Source: a virus. Taken from it: a stretch of 21,330 bases of DNA. Shown piece after piece: positions 1-12,800 of the stretch. Positions within the stretch are counted from its first letter, which is position 1. Each line of letters begins with the position of its first letter. The position numbers were made by a program, and so were the translations under genes. Under the pieces are notes generated by a model. It did not search any database, had not been told where the DNA came from, and worked only from the letters and a program-made list of their open reading frames with translations. Location of the stretch: positions 1 to 21,330 of the IMG/VR virus record IMGVR_UViG_3300032286_001364, one strand, 5' to 3'.

Positions 1-1
1 A

Positions 2-886
2 AATTATCCACAGAGATACACACTACCACAGGACCAAAGAACATTAAATCCTTTTGAGGGCGGTGAAGACGCTTATGCTACTGCTGCGAACCCAATGCGG
101 TATTCATCCCAGCCAAGTCAACGTCAACAAACACGACCACTGGTCAATAGCGGCTTAACCGCTCGGGACATGGATTTCTATGTAAATAAGATTGGAGATG
201 TTAATGCCGGTTTGGTCCTGTCTAATAGCAAAAAGGGGACAGACATTTTTTCGATGGAGCAGCCGTTTGAATACACATCTGGATACGACATCAAAACAAA
301 AACCTCAACAAAAAGCAGATTCCACGTTGTTCCTGCTGGTTTTTCCAGCGTTCCTATGCCAGATGGAACCAACAAAAGCTTAAGTAACTACGAATTATCT
401 AAGATGTTTAAGGTAAAAACCGTTCCATTTAAGGGCGGTGAAAAAGAGGCAGGAGAATTTAGGGCCGTCCTGCAGAAGTATCAGCAATTTACTGACCAAG
501 CGGAACGCCTTCGGGCAATATACGACAGTAATATTTATCTTGGACCAATGGACCCAGATGAGGACTCGGCTTTAGCTGATTCTCTACAAGAACAGATGAC
601 TCAAACCTTTGTGTTCATAATGAATGGTGCAAAAATGTCCGGTTCTGGTACTTCAAACATGGATATGGCTAAAGCAGAATCAATGCTTCCAAGAAGGTCT
701 GCATTCACATTTACCCACCTAGGTGGAAATGAAATGGCAAAACTTAATATGGCATTAGAAATGGCTAGGGGCAAAATTGATTCTATGGCAGAAAGTAACG
801 GAATGTATTTGCTACAACCAACAGGTGAAGCTAAACCCGGTGCAGGTAAAAAACCACCCGGAACCCAAAAAATTAGAAACCATTAA
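2..886 (+). CDS. 3' part of an unrecognised gene (likely virion-associated), cut by the left edge
   Basis: The reading frame is open from the first complete codon at position 2 to the TAA at 884-886, giving 294 residues of a longer protein. The first in-frame ATG is at 95, but the frame continues cleanly upstream of it and no ribosome binding site precedes it, so it is probably internal. No named domain is recognised. The N-terminal part is rich in Gln, Pro and Asn. The middle (about residues 150-200 of this fragment) is helical and charged. Near the end, an Ala-Glu-x-Met-Leu-Pro segment is followed by a helix, and the tail (last 25 residues) is Gly/Pro/Lys-rich and looks disordered. The stop overlaps the start of the giant gene (TAATG), so the two are probably translationally coupled. 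A virion or DNA-ejection role is inferred only from this position. Confidence 0.75.
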   Translation, partial: NYPQRYTLPQDQRTLNPFEGGEDAYATAANPMRYSSQPSQRQQTRPLVNSGLTARDMDFYVNKIGDVNAGLVLSNSKKGTDIFSMEQPFEYTSGYDIKTKTSTKSRFHVVPAGFSSVPMPDGTNKSLSNYELSKMFKVKTVPFKGGEKEAGEFRAVLQKYQQFTDQAERLRAIYDSNIYLGPMDPDEDSALADSLQEQMTQTFVFIMNGAKMSGSGTSNMDMAKAESMLPRRSAFTFTHLGGNEMAKLNMALEMARGKIDSMAESNGMYLLQPTGEAKPGAGKKPPGTQKIRNH

Positions 887-3800
887 TGGAAAACTCTGAA
901 CAAACCCCCGATTATAATCCAGTAGCTTTAAGAGCTAAACAGATTACTGAAATGGGGCAGTCACTTGACCCCACATACCAAGATTTAAACTTGGTTGCAG
1001 AAGCTCCAAAGCAGCAAACTTACTTAGATTATTTTGCAGCTAATAAAGCAGAACGCCTTGACCTAAATGACCCAAATACAAAAGCAACTTGGGAACAAAT
1101 GATTAAAGAGAGCGAGGAAAGAGTAACAGATTGGAATGAAGTTGCCAGAGAATCTATAAAAATGATTGCCGGTGTTCCTGTTGATTTAATTAAAGGAATA
1201 GCAGAGAATCCAAATCCTTTGGTTGTTGCTGGTTCAACGGCACAAGGTGTAGTAAAGGGTCTTGCGGATTTATGGAACATGGTTACTCAATCTGAAGACC
1301 CATTATCTCCAATATTTCACGTAAGGGCAGCAGCTACAGCTTTAATGACAGGCAAATCTCGTGATTGGAGAGCAGAAGTTGCCCAATGGAACGCAGCAAG
1401 AGAAACAAATTATAATACCCACTTAATGGAAGAAGGTAAAGAGTCCATGGTGGATAGGGTTATGAATTTATCTCCAGAGGAAAGAGCTAGAGTAAATTCG
1501 TACATAAATCCAAAAGTAGCACACGCCATGAGCTTTGTCGGGTTAGAACTTCCTGCAATTGGACGTGCTTTACTTACTTCGGGTGCAAAGAGTGCTGTTG
1601 CAGCTGCAACCGCAAGAACAACATTGAATGTAGAAAAAACTGCTGGACTTGGTGCTGCAATGGCGGCTGGAGCAAAAAGATTTGAAAAGTGGTCGTTGTA
1701 TTCAACTCAAACGATAGCAAGTAAAACGTTATCAGCCACAGGCAAAGTATTGGAATATCCTGCCGCAGCAATTCAGGGTCTTGTTGGAAGAAATATTGAA
1801 AGAGCTGCTGGCTACGCAGGAGTTTCTGATTCTGTAGTTAGAAATGCTGCAGAAACAGCAGTAGCGTTTGGTGGTGAGGTAGATGCCGCTGCGGGTGTTC
1901 AAAGAACTGTTGGCATACTAGGTTCGCTTGGCGTAAGAACCGGCTCTGAACTTGCTGGTGCTTACGGCACAGAATTAGCAAATGCGGCAAAGGGATTAAT
2001 ACCTAATAGCCAATTTGGTTTAACCACCCTTGAAAGAGTTGCCGCAAATCCACTTTTATCACCTACGGCCAAAGCAGCAGCAAAATTTATCAACGTCACC
2101 ATTGACCCAATTTTACAACTTTCAACTGCAACATTAAAGCACTCATATAAAGGGGCATTAGAGTTTGGTATTTTGGGATATTTAAATGACAGAGATAGGG
2201 GTGCAGTAGGAGGTGCCGCCATGGGAATGGTTTGGTCCGGTTATTCTGGTGCACTTAGACATTCATGGTCCGTAATTAATGGAGGTTTTTCACATAGACT
2301 TATTATAGACTCTTTTGATGGTAGTTTTTACAAAAAATTTGGAAGCGTGAATCAAGAAGCAACAGCAGCTTTTAAAACCGTTATTGAAGCAATAGACAAT
2401 CAACACAAAAATGAAAAAATTTCCGCAAACACAAGACAAACAGTTAGGCAAGCCGTTGATATGTTGGGCGATAAACGAAAAAATTTAATTGTAGAGATAA
2501 GTGGAGATTCAAAAACATTACAAGATAAACTTCAAAATAAAGGAGTAAAAGACTATGGTAGATTTGAAGCTGTAGGAAAGGGAAGTTTTCAAGTTGCCGT
2601 TGGTGGTGAAGGCCAAATAATTCCAATTATAACATTAAACCCGAAAAACTTTAGAGCCGCAGACGTCGGACACGAAATATTGGGGCACGTGGCTTCATTT
2701 GTATTAGAAGAATCCGGAAAAATAGGAATATACCATGCTGAATTGTTCGGATATGGTAAAAACAAAGGAATACTTCCTGATTCCGTGATGGCTGATAAAT
2801 TGGCAAAGCGTCATTTGGCTGAAATGTATACAAGTGACGTCAAAATGGCTGAGTATGAAAATGTTTCAGGAAAAAAAGCTTATGACAACAAGGGTAATTT
2901 AAATCCAGAATTTAGGTCTTGGGTAGAGACTAAATCCGCTTCAGAGCTGTCATATTACCGAAAATTATATCAAGATAGAATTGAAGAGTTTAGAAAAGAT
3001 TTTCCAAACAAGCAGGATTATTACACAGCCGGCCAGAACAGTGAGCCAATATTATACGAAAAACATAAACGAGATGAAACATTTCCGGGTGCTAGATGGA
3101 TGTTTGAAGAGCTTGTATCCGGGCATCAAGAGGGCTTGTTTACCTTTACCAACCTTGCGGACAATTTAATTCCAGAAGCAGAAAAGCCAATCAGATATTA
3201 TTTTGAAAGCGTAAGAAACGATTTGTTTGCCAAAAAACTTAGTCAGGTTGAATTATCCGGTACAAGGGTTAATAGAGTGTTCGGTCCGGACGGAACCCCA
3301 CAAGTTCAATTAGAAGTTTTTGATGACGGCAAGTGGCACAAACATGAAGGCATGGATGGATTTGCACAGAAACTTGTAAGAGACGCTATGAATTTAGATA
3401 GCAACAGCATCTACAGAATGTCCCCAGAAAAAATGGCCGTAGAAGCAAAGAAACACGGCAAGGAGTACATGTTTAATCCTGCCGGCAAGGGTGTTACAAT
3501 GAAGGGTGAAAAGGAAAGAAACGAAATTTCTGACGCCATGTCTAAGAAATCAATGGAGATAATTAAAAATCTTCCTGATAATTTAAAAGTAGAAATAGAA
3601 TTAGACGAATTTGAAAACGAAACCGTAGATTTAACAAAGTTAAGCGATGGTGCTTTTAATGCTATTGTTCAGGGCGGTGGAATGGATGCCACGACAGCAG
3701 CAAACGCAAGAGCAATTAGAGACGTAATTAGGTCTTATCACGATAGTGGATTTGCTGCACCAAACGTAATGATTAGTGACTATTGGGGTGCCTCAAAGGA

Positions 3801-6800
3801 AATTGTTAAAGGTGGTTGGCTTGGAAGATTAACAGGTAAAGACGTTCCTGTTACAAGCAGAATGTTCGTTCCGTATGAATTGAAAATTCACAATAAAGTA
3901 AGAGATGCCAACGGAAATCTACTAGCAAAACCAAAAACAACTATGACCGTTACTGCGGTTGATTATTTGGCTATTCACAATAACAAAATTTCAAATTGGA
4001 GCAGACCGGAGGTTAGAAGATTGTTTACCAGCATCGACGAGATGAATGAACAATTCAATAAATACATTATCAACATGATGCAGGACCCATCGGTTCGTGT
4101 GACATCAGAACAATTATTTAAAGCTAAGTACGGTGCAAATGCATCTAAAGTAAGAGACGTCATGTACAACATCTTTGGTGCCGTTATGCGTAAAGATGAA
4201 AGCTACATTAATACTCCGGGCGAAGGAGCTAGAACAAACAAAAGAGGTCCGAACTATCCATATCACTCATTGAGTTTAGATAAATTAGTTAACCTTGAAT
4301 TAACAAGCTCTAAGCCGTTTGGATATCACCACGGTAATTCCTATGAAGGACTTAGAAGAAACCTGTCGACGGAAGGTTTTGAAAGAATGACAAATACCAG
4401 ATACAGAGACATGCAAGGTTACGAAATCTTTGTAAAGGGTAAGAACTTCAAAGTATTTAATCCGTTTGGTCAAGAAATTGGCGTAGTAGATAGCTTTAAA
4501 AGGGCTGCTAAATTAGCCGGAAAACACTTAAAAAAATCAGAAGATGCAGACAGGCTACCAACTCCAGATGATTTTAATGCTAATGCTTTTTTTGGAGGAG
4601 CTGAAGATGTTGTAGAACAAAAGAGAGTTCGTGATAGGTTAAATGAACATTTATCCAAATTTGACTCGAGGGGAATAATGCTGCAAAGCTACGGTCTTGA
4701 TAGAAACGGAAATGTAAGAGAATTCAATTATGAATTAGTAGAACCAAAACTTTTTAGAAGTATTGCCAGAGTTCAGGCAGACGAATTAGACAAACTTCAG
4801 CAAGTTACAGGCAAAAACATGGTCAAAGATGTAAGGTTAAGAAATATACTTAGCACAAAATCACAAAATGAACTATACATGAGCTTCGAATCTGGTGGTG
4901 TTCGTTTAAATTACAACATTGGTAATATTCCTGTAATTTTTGTATCTAAAGGAGTTCACGAAGACAAAAAGTTAAGATTTATAACAGGAAATAATAAAAA
5001 TGACCCGACAATTGCATCATTTACAGAGGCACAATACGTAGATGAAATGCGTCGTGAGGGTAAATTATGGAAACTGCATGTAACAAAAAATGGACCAGCA
5101 TTAATTTTTGATACACATGCCATGAAATCAATGAGCTTAACCGCAGAAGATAAGCATTGGATTGTACAAACACAATTTGCGGCAGAACTTGATTCTATTT
5201 ACAATGGTTCACGAACGGATTCTTTTAGAGGTCCGGTTGCAAGAGATGCAATTACAGCTTCAACTGGAACCTACGGAAGAACGATTTTTAATCACAAATT
5301 ATTTAATGCACTTAAAGATACGGATTTAACCGATTTACAGGGCCACCCACAAGCACTTGAGTTAATAAGAGGTCCAGCAAAACGCGAGGCCATTAAGAAA
5401 GTAAAAGCATGGGCTGCACTTGGAACGACAGAAGATTTATTATTTTTACAATGTTTAGAAGAAAGAACTAAGCTGCTCCAAAAATACGGTGAATACAAAA
5501 TACACAGAGACGCTGAAGGAAAGCCATCAACAATACTTTTACTTCCAGAAAAACATTTTCCAGAGTTACTTCTCAAGAACGATGCCATTTGGAAAGCCTC
5601 AAGAGCTGTCCGCAACTCAAACATTAGCTATCAGATTTTGGAGTTGTGGTCTAGTCACGTAGACCACTTCCAAACACAGACACTATACCAACAAAAGGGG
5701 CTTATTGAATTTGGAAATGTAACCGTAGCTATATCTGGAAAAAATGCCATATCAGGAAAACCACGAACAACATTGATGGTAAATCCGGATTTATTTACTG
5801 ACGGAGCAAATAATGTTTGGTTTGTTCAACATTCAAACACAGCGGTAATTGCTCACGGCTCTTCTGGGACATCTTTAATAGCCTCTTCCAATGGAGCTTT
5901 TGACAAAAATGCAGTAGGCGGATATCTTGGAGACGTACCAAAGGTATTTGGTAAAATAGTTGGAGCCGATGATTACGAAAATGGCGTATACCAATCTGTA
6001 ACGATAAGAGATTTTTTCCGTATGTCTCCAGACAGGTCATTGGATGAACAAATTAAATATTTTGAAAGACCAATTTCAGACGCAATAAGAGAAATAAACC
6101 CACATGCTGGATTCTTTTCAACAAAAGCACACTTGGCTTATTGCGAAATTTTATACAAAAAGTTTTCTGAAACTGATACATTAAAAGGCCAAGACATTCT
6201 TGCGATGAGAGAAAAGGCTTATGCATTTAAATCTGTTGAAACAGAGTTAGCTTGGCTTGAAAAAATTAAATCAGCTTCAATAGAATCTAGAAACGCACAA
6301 GCATATAACGCAAGCAGAGCGGCAATAGCTATGTTAAGAGCTAGAGAAAATTTAACAACAAAGTCTGATTTACCTAAATTCAAACTTAATATTTCAATAG
6401 ATGATTACGTTGAATCTAACTATAATTTAAAATTGTCTGAATTTAATGACACATTCTTTAATTACGTTGGTGTAAGTAGAGAGGGTGAGCTGCCAATGAT
6501 TTATGATTTAATTAATTCTGCCAACGAAGACCCTAGTTTTATGTACGACCCTGCTGCATTAAAGCAATTAAGGTCATACGCAGATAAAGCATCACCATAC
6601 GGAAAACTTGGAACCGAAAGAGCAATGCAATCTGTCATTGGTCTTGAAAAACCACTTGAGGAATCTGGGGATAATTTTGTTAGAAGAATGGCCGAGACTG
6701 GACTTGTTCGTGTTTTAGGAAATGGAAAACATCGTCAAGGTTATGTATTGTTTGAATTATCAGATAAAGATGCATCGTTTACTACAAAGAATAATGGAAG

Positions 6801-9800
6801 ACTTGAATTAACTCCATTTATTAAGTCCGATGACCCACAGAAGGCACTTGATGAATACATGGCTCAATATGGAAATAAGCCATCAACCGGTAAGTATGTT
6901 GGTCCAAAGAATGTCACCCTTGGAGACATATTTAACCACAGTGAGGTTTACAAACACTTCCCAGAGATAAAAGATATTCCAATATTATTTACAGACGGTC
7001 TTGGTGCTTTGGCAGCAAGATATGCAGACCCTGTTACAGGAGAATTAAAATACCACATTGAGTTTGGAATTAGAAACCTTTTGCCGGAAGAAGCGTATAA
7101 GAATGCAACACCTTATGCTGATAAAAAACTTTACCCAAGTTATTTGTACAGAAACCAATTTATTAAAGAACACCCAGCAACAAGCATGATGTTGCATGAG
7201 GTGCAGCATATATTACAATACAAATTTGAACATAAGGCAGAGTTCACATTTATGGGAGCAAAGGAAAAGACTATGCTCCAAAAGAATTTCTTAAGGTATT
7301 TAGGTGCAAGAAATGAAGACTTAAATCTTGATAAACTTGAAAGCGACAACGACGCTCACCAAGTCATTCAAGGTATGATTGAAGACATCAATCAATCTCC
7401 TGTTTACAAAAATTTAGATGCTCACGTTAAACCATTACTCAAAACCTACATTGGTAGAATTGCTGGTGAATTAGCTGAACTTGCGGATGCTGGACTTGTT
7501 TCCGGTGAGCATGCAAAAACTTCATTAGAGTTAATGAAAGAAGTAGATTTAATTAACAGCCCTGAAGATGCACACCGGGTTTACAAATCATTTGAATCCA
7601 TTGTAGGCTTTATTGGCACTCAGCCAGAAGTACAATTGAAAATGGCCCAAATGTATGATGATTTCCACGCAGCAAACAGTGCGTTGGAAATGCACACGGT
7701 ATTAGACCCTGCAAACTTTGGAGCAGACCAACCAACTGTTCACAAGATAGTTTCACTTAGGAGAGCAATAGATTCTTTTGCCAGAGCAAATTATTTTGCT
7801 AAATCGATTGAAGTCCAAGCTAGAGTAACAGAAAAAAGAAGGGGACTAAACAAGAGGGAGTTGTTTGAGCAACCCAGAGTAGATATTCCAGCAGAAGGAA
7901 GCACCTTAGAACTAATTACAAGGATATCAAATTCTTCAGACATAATGAAGATTAAAGATTTTGACGGCAAGGTTGATTCCTTCCCACGAACTACAATGTT
8001 CTCAGTCGGTGATTTAATGGGCGGAGAAGATGCTTCTGATGTAACAAAAAGACTTGGTAAACTTGCATTGGTTAGCTACGTTGCATTAAAAGGCTCAAAA
8101 GAATTTCAAAAACTAGGAAGATTTTTAATTACTCAAAATGGTTGGGAAGTTGATAAAGATGGTAAATTGGTTTTAACAAAGAAAAACTACACAGTTAAGG
8201 GTGATTTTGATAAATTTTACCAAACTCAAAAGGAAGCTGAAGCCGCAGGTATATATGACCCAACTAGCGACACCGGAAACCCCGGACACTCATCATACTC
8301 ATACGGTCAGTACTCAGTAGTAAGAGGAAGCACAGATGGTCTACAATCCACTTACACAATCGATGATATTCTGGCTTTAAGTAACGCAACTATTGAAGCC
8401 GAAATTGGTTTATCAGTCGGCAATAGCGTCGTAGATAATGTATTGCACCATACATTCCCACCAATGATTAAGGGTGATAAGATAATGGAGGCATTAAATA
8501 ACAATGCTTTTAGCCATAGTGCAGAAGCTTATGACTTATCTGGAATTGACCATATTGCCATGGCTATTGGAGATAGGCATGTAACAAAGACAGATTTAGC
8601 TAACCTGATTATGTACTACCACAACAGCTTGGATATTTCCGCTGTTAATGCAGGAGAGTCTGGAGTTGTTCCATCTAAAAGGTCGCTTGGAAGTATTGAT
8701 TTTGATACTATTCCAAGAGAAAGGCTTATTGCAGCGGCAAAAGATACTGTGTTTCCTGACGTGGCAAGCAGACTTAACATAGACACATTTTATCAGACTG
8801 AAAGAGCGGAAATAGGTTTTGGCGTTTATAATTTAGACGGAAGAACTCTTAGTTTTGAATTTAGAAGACCAAGTTGGGTTCCAGAAGAGGTTTACCAAAA
8901 AGTTATTGCAAAGCATTTAGAATCAGAAAATTACAAAAATTTACAAAAAACATTTTTGGGCAGTGATAATTCTAGTAATTCAACCGCTATTAGTCTTGCA
9001 AACAGTTTAAATGAAAGACTAACCAGAAAGCTACTTTTAATAGAACCTGTTGTTAAACAAATGCTCGAAGAGATTAAATCTCAGAGAGAAAATAATTCAA
9101 TTAACAATGATGCTTACAATGCATTCATTGTTGGTCTTTTTGATAAGATGGTTACGGATGCATTGGTTATTCACCCAAGCCAATTCCATGAAACCGGAAA
9201 TAAGCCTAGGGGTCCATTCCAAGAGTCATTTTCATCCGGAAGGGATAATCAAACCATCCCTCCTAGTATGATTCAAAATGTTATCAAGAGAAAGGGCTTG
9301 TCTGGAACCGTTCAAGGAATTGGAGCTACGTATTCCGGTCTTACTATAAAAGGTTCAGAATATGCTGGTATGGGATTCCATACACCTGTACCAATGATTG
9401 GAACTGCTTGGCACGGAACTCCTTTTGATTTCAACGAAGTTTCTAACATTCAAACCTCTTGGTTTGGAACAAGAATTCATCCACAAGGTGACACCGTTCC
9501 GCTTGGTCCATCAGTAGAGTCTGTACCCGAAAGCTTTAGGATGGCAAATCCAGAAAGAGCCGGACAAGTAGAATCACCATTTAGAAAATATTACAATTCC
9601 TTAGATTCAGTAAATAACGGTTTGGTAAAATACGAAACACTGACTCAGTGTGCTTTAAATTTATTACAGGAATACAATGAAAGAATGGAACAAACAAAAG
9701 ATAAGCTTGCAGGCCTAGAAAGAACCCTGTCGTTATACGACACAAATCCAGAAGTATATGCTAATGCCGTTGGAATTAAGATGTCCGAAGTTGATGCAAA

Positions 9801-12800
9801 AAGGCAGTTCCATCTTGATAAAATAGAATCACTTAAACGCAGTTTAATAAGCGACAATTATGAACATAACATGGCTGCTATTATTAGAGATTTGTTTTCT
9901 TTAGGAAACCAAAGATTCCTTTCTGGTTTATCTGGAGATGTTGGACCATCACATGGCAAAATGTTAAGAATGCATGCGGTTGGAGGCTCTAGACTGAATC
10001 AAATAGCTTTTGCACCGCAATACGGTGTACAAACTTACCAGATTGGCGGTAAAACCATTTTTGATTTAGACCACATTTTCTGCAGCTTAGAAGATGTAAG
10101 CACATTAGATACAAGAACTGGATTTGGTAGTGGAATACCTTTAAAAATTAGAAAAGTACAGGCCGATAGCTCCATGTTGTTTGACGCACAAATAAGAACG
10201 ATGATGTTCGCAACACATGATTACATTAACAGAACCGGTGAGGAAATGACTCCTGAGTTGCTTTCAATTACTCCAACACAAAGGCATTTACCTTTCTTTG
10301 AATTACTAAGCTCAATTACACCAGAAACAGGCGGTCAGACTGTAACTTTTGCAACTCCAAAAAACATGTCGATAGCCAGCGGAAAAGCATTAGTTGAAAT
10401 TGGTTTATTGGCACATGCTGTAAGACTAGGAAAATCTAAAGGCGTAAGATATTCGGAGCTTATTACGTCTATGGTTCAAAGCCAAAGCTTGAACTTCATG
10501 CAAGGAGCTGATGGTTATTTAAATAATACGGCTAACTGGGCCGGACTTGGAACAAATTTTGCTGGTGAGGCTCGTTTTATTACATCAGAAATGAACAGGG
10601 ATTTTAGTTTAAATGTTCAACACCAATCTATTGGCGTAGCTTCTTCAGTTGTATTGAGACACCTTTTGGCAAGAAATTCAATATTCTCACACAAAGAAAA
10701 ATTATTGTACGGCACACTTCCCGGCATTGATACACCGGCATATTTGACGGCTGATATCATGGGTAAAACCGGGGAGTTTAATAAACCATTTGCAAAATTA
10801 GCACCAATAGAACTTGGAATTATTAAAGATTTTATCGACCAGTTACCTGAGAAAACAAAAGCTTACATTGCTTCTGAACTTGGTTCTTCCAATAATGCAG
10901 TAACAATAATTTCATCTCTTGGAGTAATAAACTCACTTAAGTTAATTAAGAGACAACAAGAAAACCCTGCAGCGTTTGAAGGAACAATAAGACACCAAAT
11001 TCATATAGATTATGCAAATGCCAGAAACGGATTAAGTCTTCAAGACTCTGTTGATTATGCTGCATCACATTCATTACACACTAAAATTGCTACCGTAAAA
11101 GAAGGCGAAAGAGGAAATCTTGGATTAGCTGAAGGCCATGAAATTGTTGATATAATGAAAAGCGTCGTAGAAAGTCCTGAATTTTGGCATGGTTATTTTG
11201 CTTCACTGTCTACACACAAACAGATTGAGATTCCTAATTTACCATCACCTTATTCTTTCTTAGACAGAAGGCATAGAAGTAATTTGATGGCAAAAACATC
11301 ATATTCCGATTTAGGAAAACATGATTTTAATATTTTTGATAATGGACCAAATACTGTAGCAAGACAAGAAACATATAAGGGATTGGTTGAGTCGAATAGT
11401 TCGATTTTACGATTTGGTGCTGATTTAGAAAGCCATAGATATTACGATACTATTCATGGATTTAGCCAAAAATCTAGCATTGGTTTGGCTAATACCGGTT
11501 TAAGAATTGAAGATAGTATAAATTTCCCAAATAGACGTGCGTTTTCAAATGAAGACCCGACAACACACATAGGCTCTATTGAACATGGCGTAATATTTCA
11601 TGATGCAACACAGACACCAGAACCTGTTTCACTTGAGGATTATTTTTACAATGTAGATAGTAACATTAACTCATCTTCTGAGTCTTCTAATCACGTTGAT
11701 TATGGAGACATGGTTCAAATTGAGGATGGAAGCAAGAAAAGATTAATGGTAGATGACAACGAAGGAAGAATAGTTTTAAACGAAACTGGCTCTGAGAAAA
11801 CTCCCGTACAAATTCCAATTCTTAAAACAAACATTGGTAAATCATTAAGAGATGAAATTATTAGACATCAATTAGCTTTATCGGCCAGAGCTTATGGAGC
11901 TACAGAAATTTCTTCTATTGCTGCGAGACACCCACTTTCAATAAGCGTACCAACATTATTACCGGGTCTTACTGAGTCTGCAAAAATTGATTATTTAAGA
12001 CAAAGCCACGTAAACTCAGCGTTTCAGGGGTATACTACATATACCGCTGATATGATGGGACGAAATGACATTCCAAGAGGCGGCTTGAGCTGGACTAGAT
12101 TAGATGACGGAAGGTTAATGATTAATTACACTCCAACAATCGATTTAAATCAGTTGTTTAAAACAATTAACAAAGAACAGCAAATGGGCCTGCCATTTAA
12201 ATCTGGTCTTGGTTACGACACTGCGACTGGAACATTAATTCCGCAATCATCAGCAAGAATGCTTTGGTTTTCAAAAGAATTAAGCACAGTTCTTAAAAAT
12301 GGAAATTATGCAGATGTAGCTAGGGTTTTAAATGGAAGCATTCATTTTGACCAACAAGTTACCGGTCAACACGCAAAAGCTTTTAGAGTAATGGCACGTG
12401 ACATGTCTGAAGGTGACCCATTATCAGCACAAGTAGCAAAATACAGACTAGAAGAGGGCAACCCATTATCGGCAGATGGATTAGACAAAGGAAGAAACAA
12501 CTTAGCTAATCTTTTAAATCCAAATAACCCTGTTATGTTTGGATTAACACGTGAATCCATTGAGTTAATTGATGAACCGTTCCACCAGCAGTTCTTAATG
12601 GACGCAATGAGCCAACATAATAACCACACGTTTAGTTATTTTACACACATTCTTCCAAAGGAATGCACCAAAGAAGATATTCATGAAGTAATTTTAGCAT
12701 TACACACAGCCCACATGGAATTAAATCCAGCAAATATGGCATATAATGAAGCCGGATTCACTTCATCAATTCATTCAACCGGCTTCAATAGTTTTACTCA

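Noticed and set aside
4-12. Exact DnaA box (TTATCCACA) at the left edge
   Set aside because: It lies inside the coding frame of the truncated first gene with no other boxes nearby, so a chance occurrence is more likely.
12403-12480. Local repeat Gly-Asp-Pro-Leu-Ser-Ala / Gly-Asn-Pro-Leu-Ser-Ala
   Set aside because: Two short copies only, with no extended similarity around them; not enough for a repeat domain.
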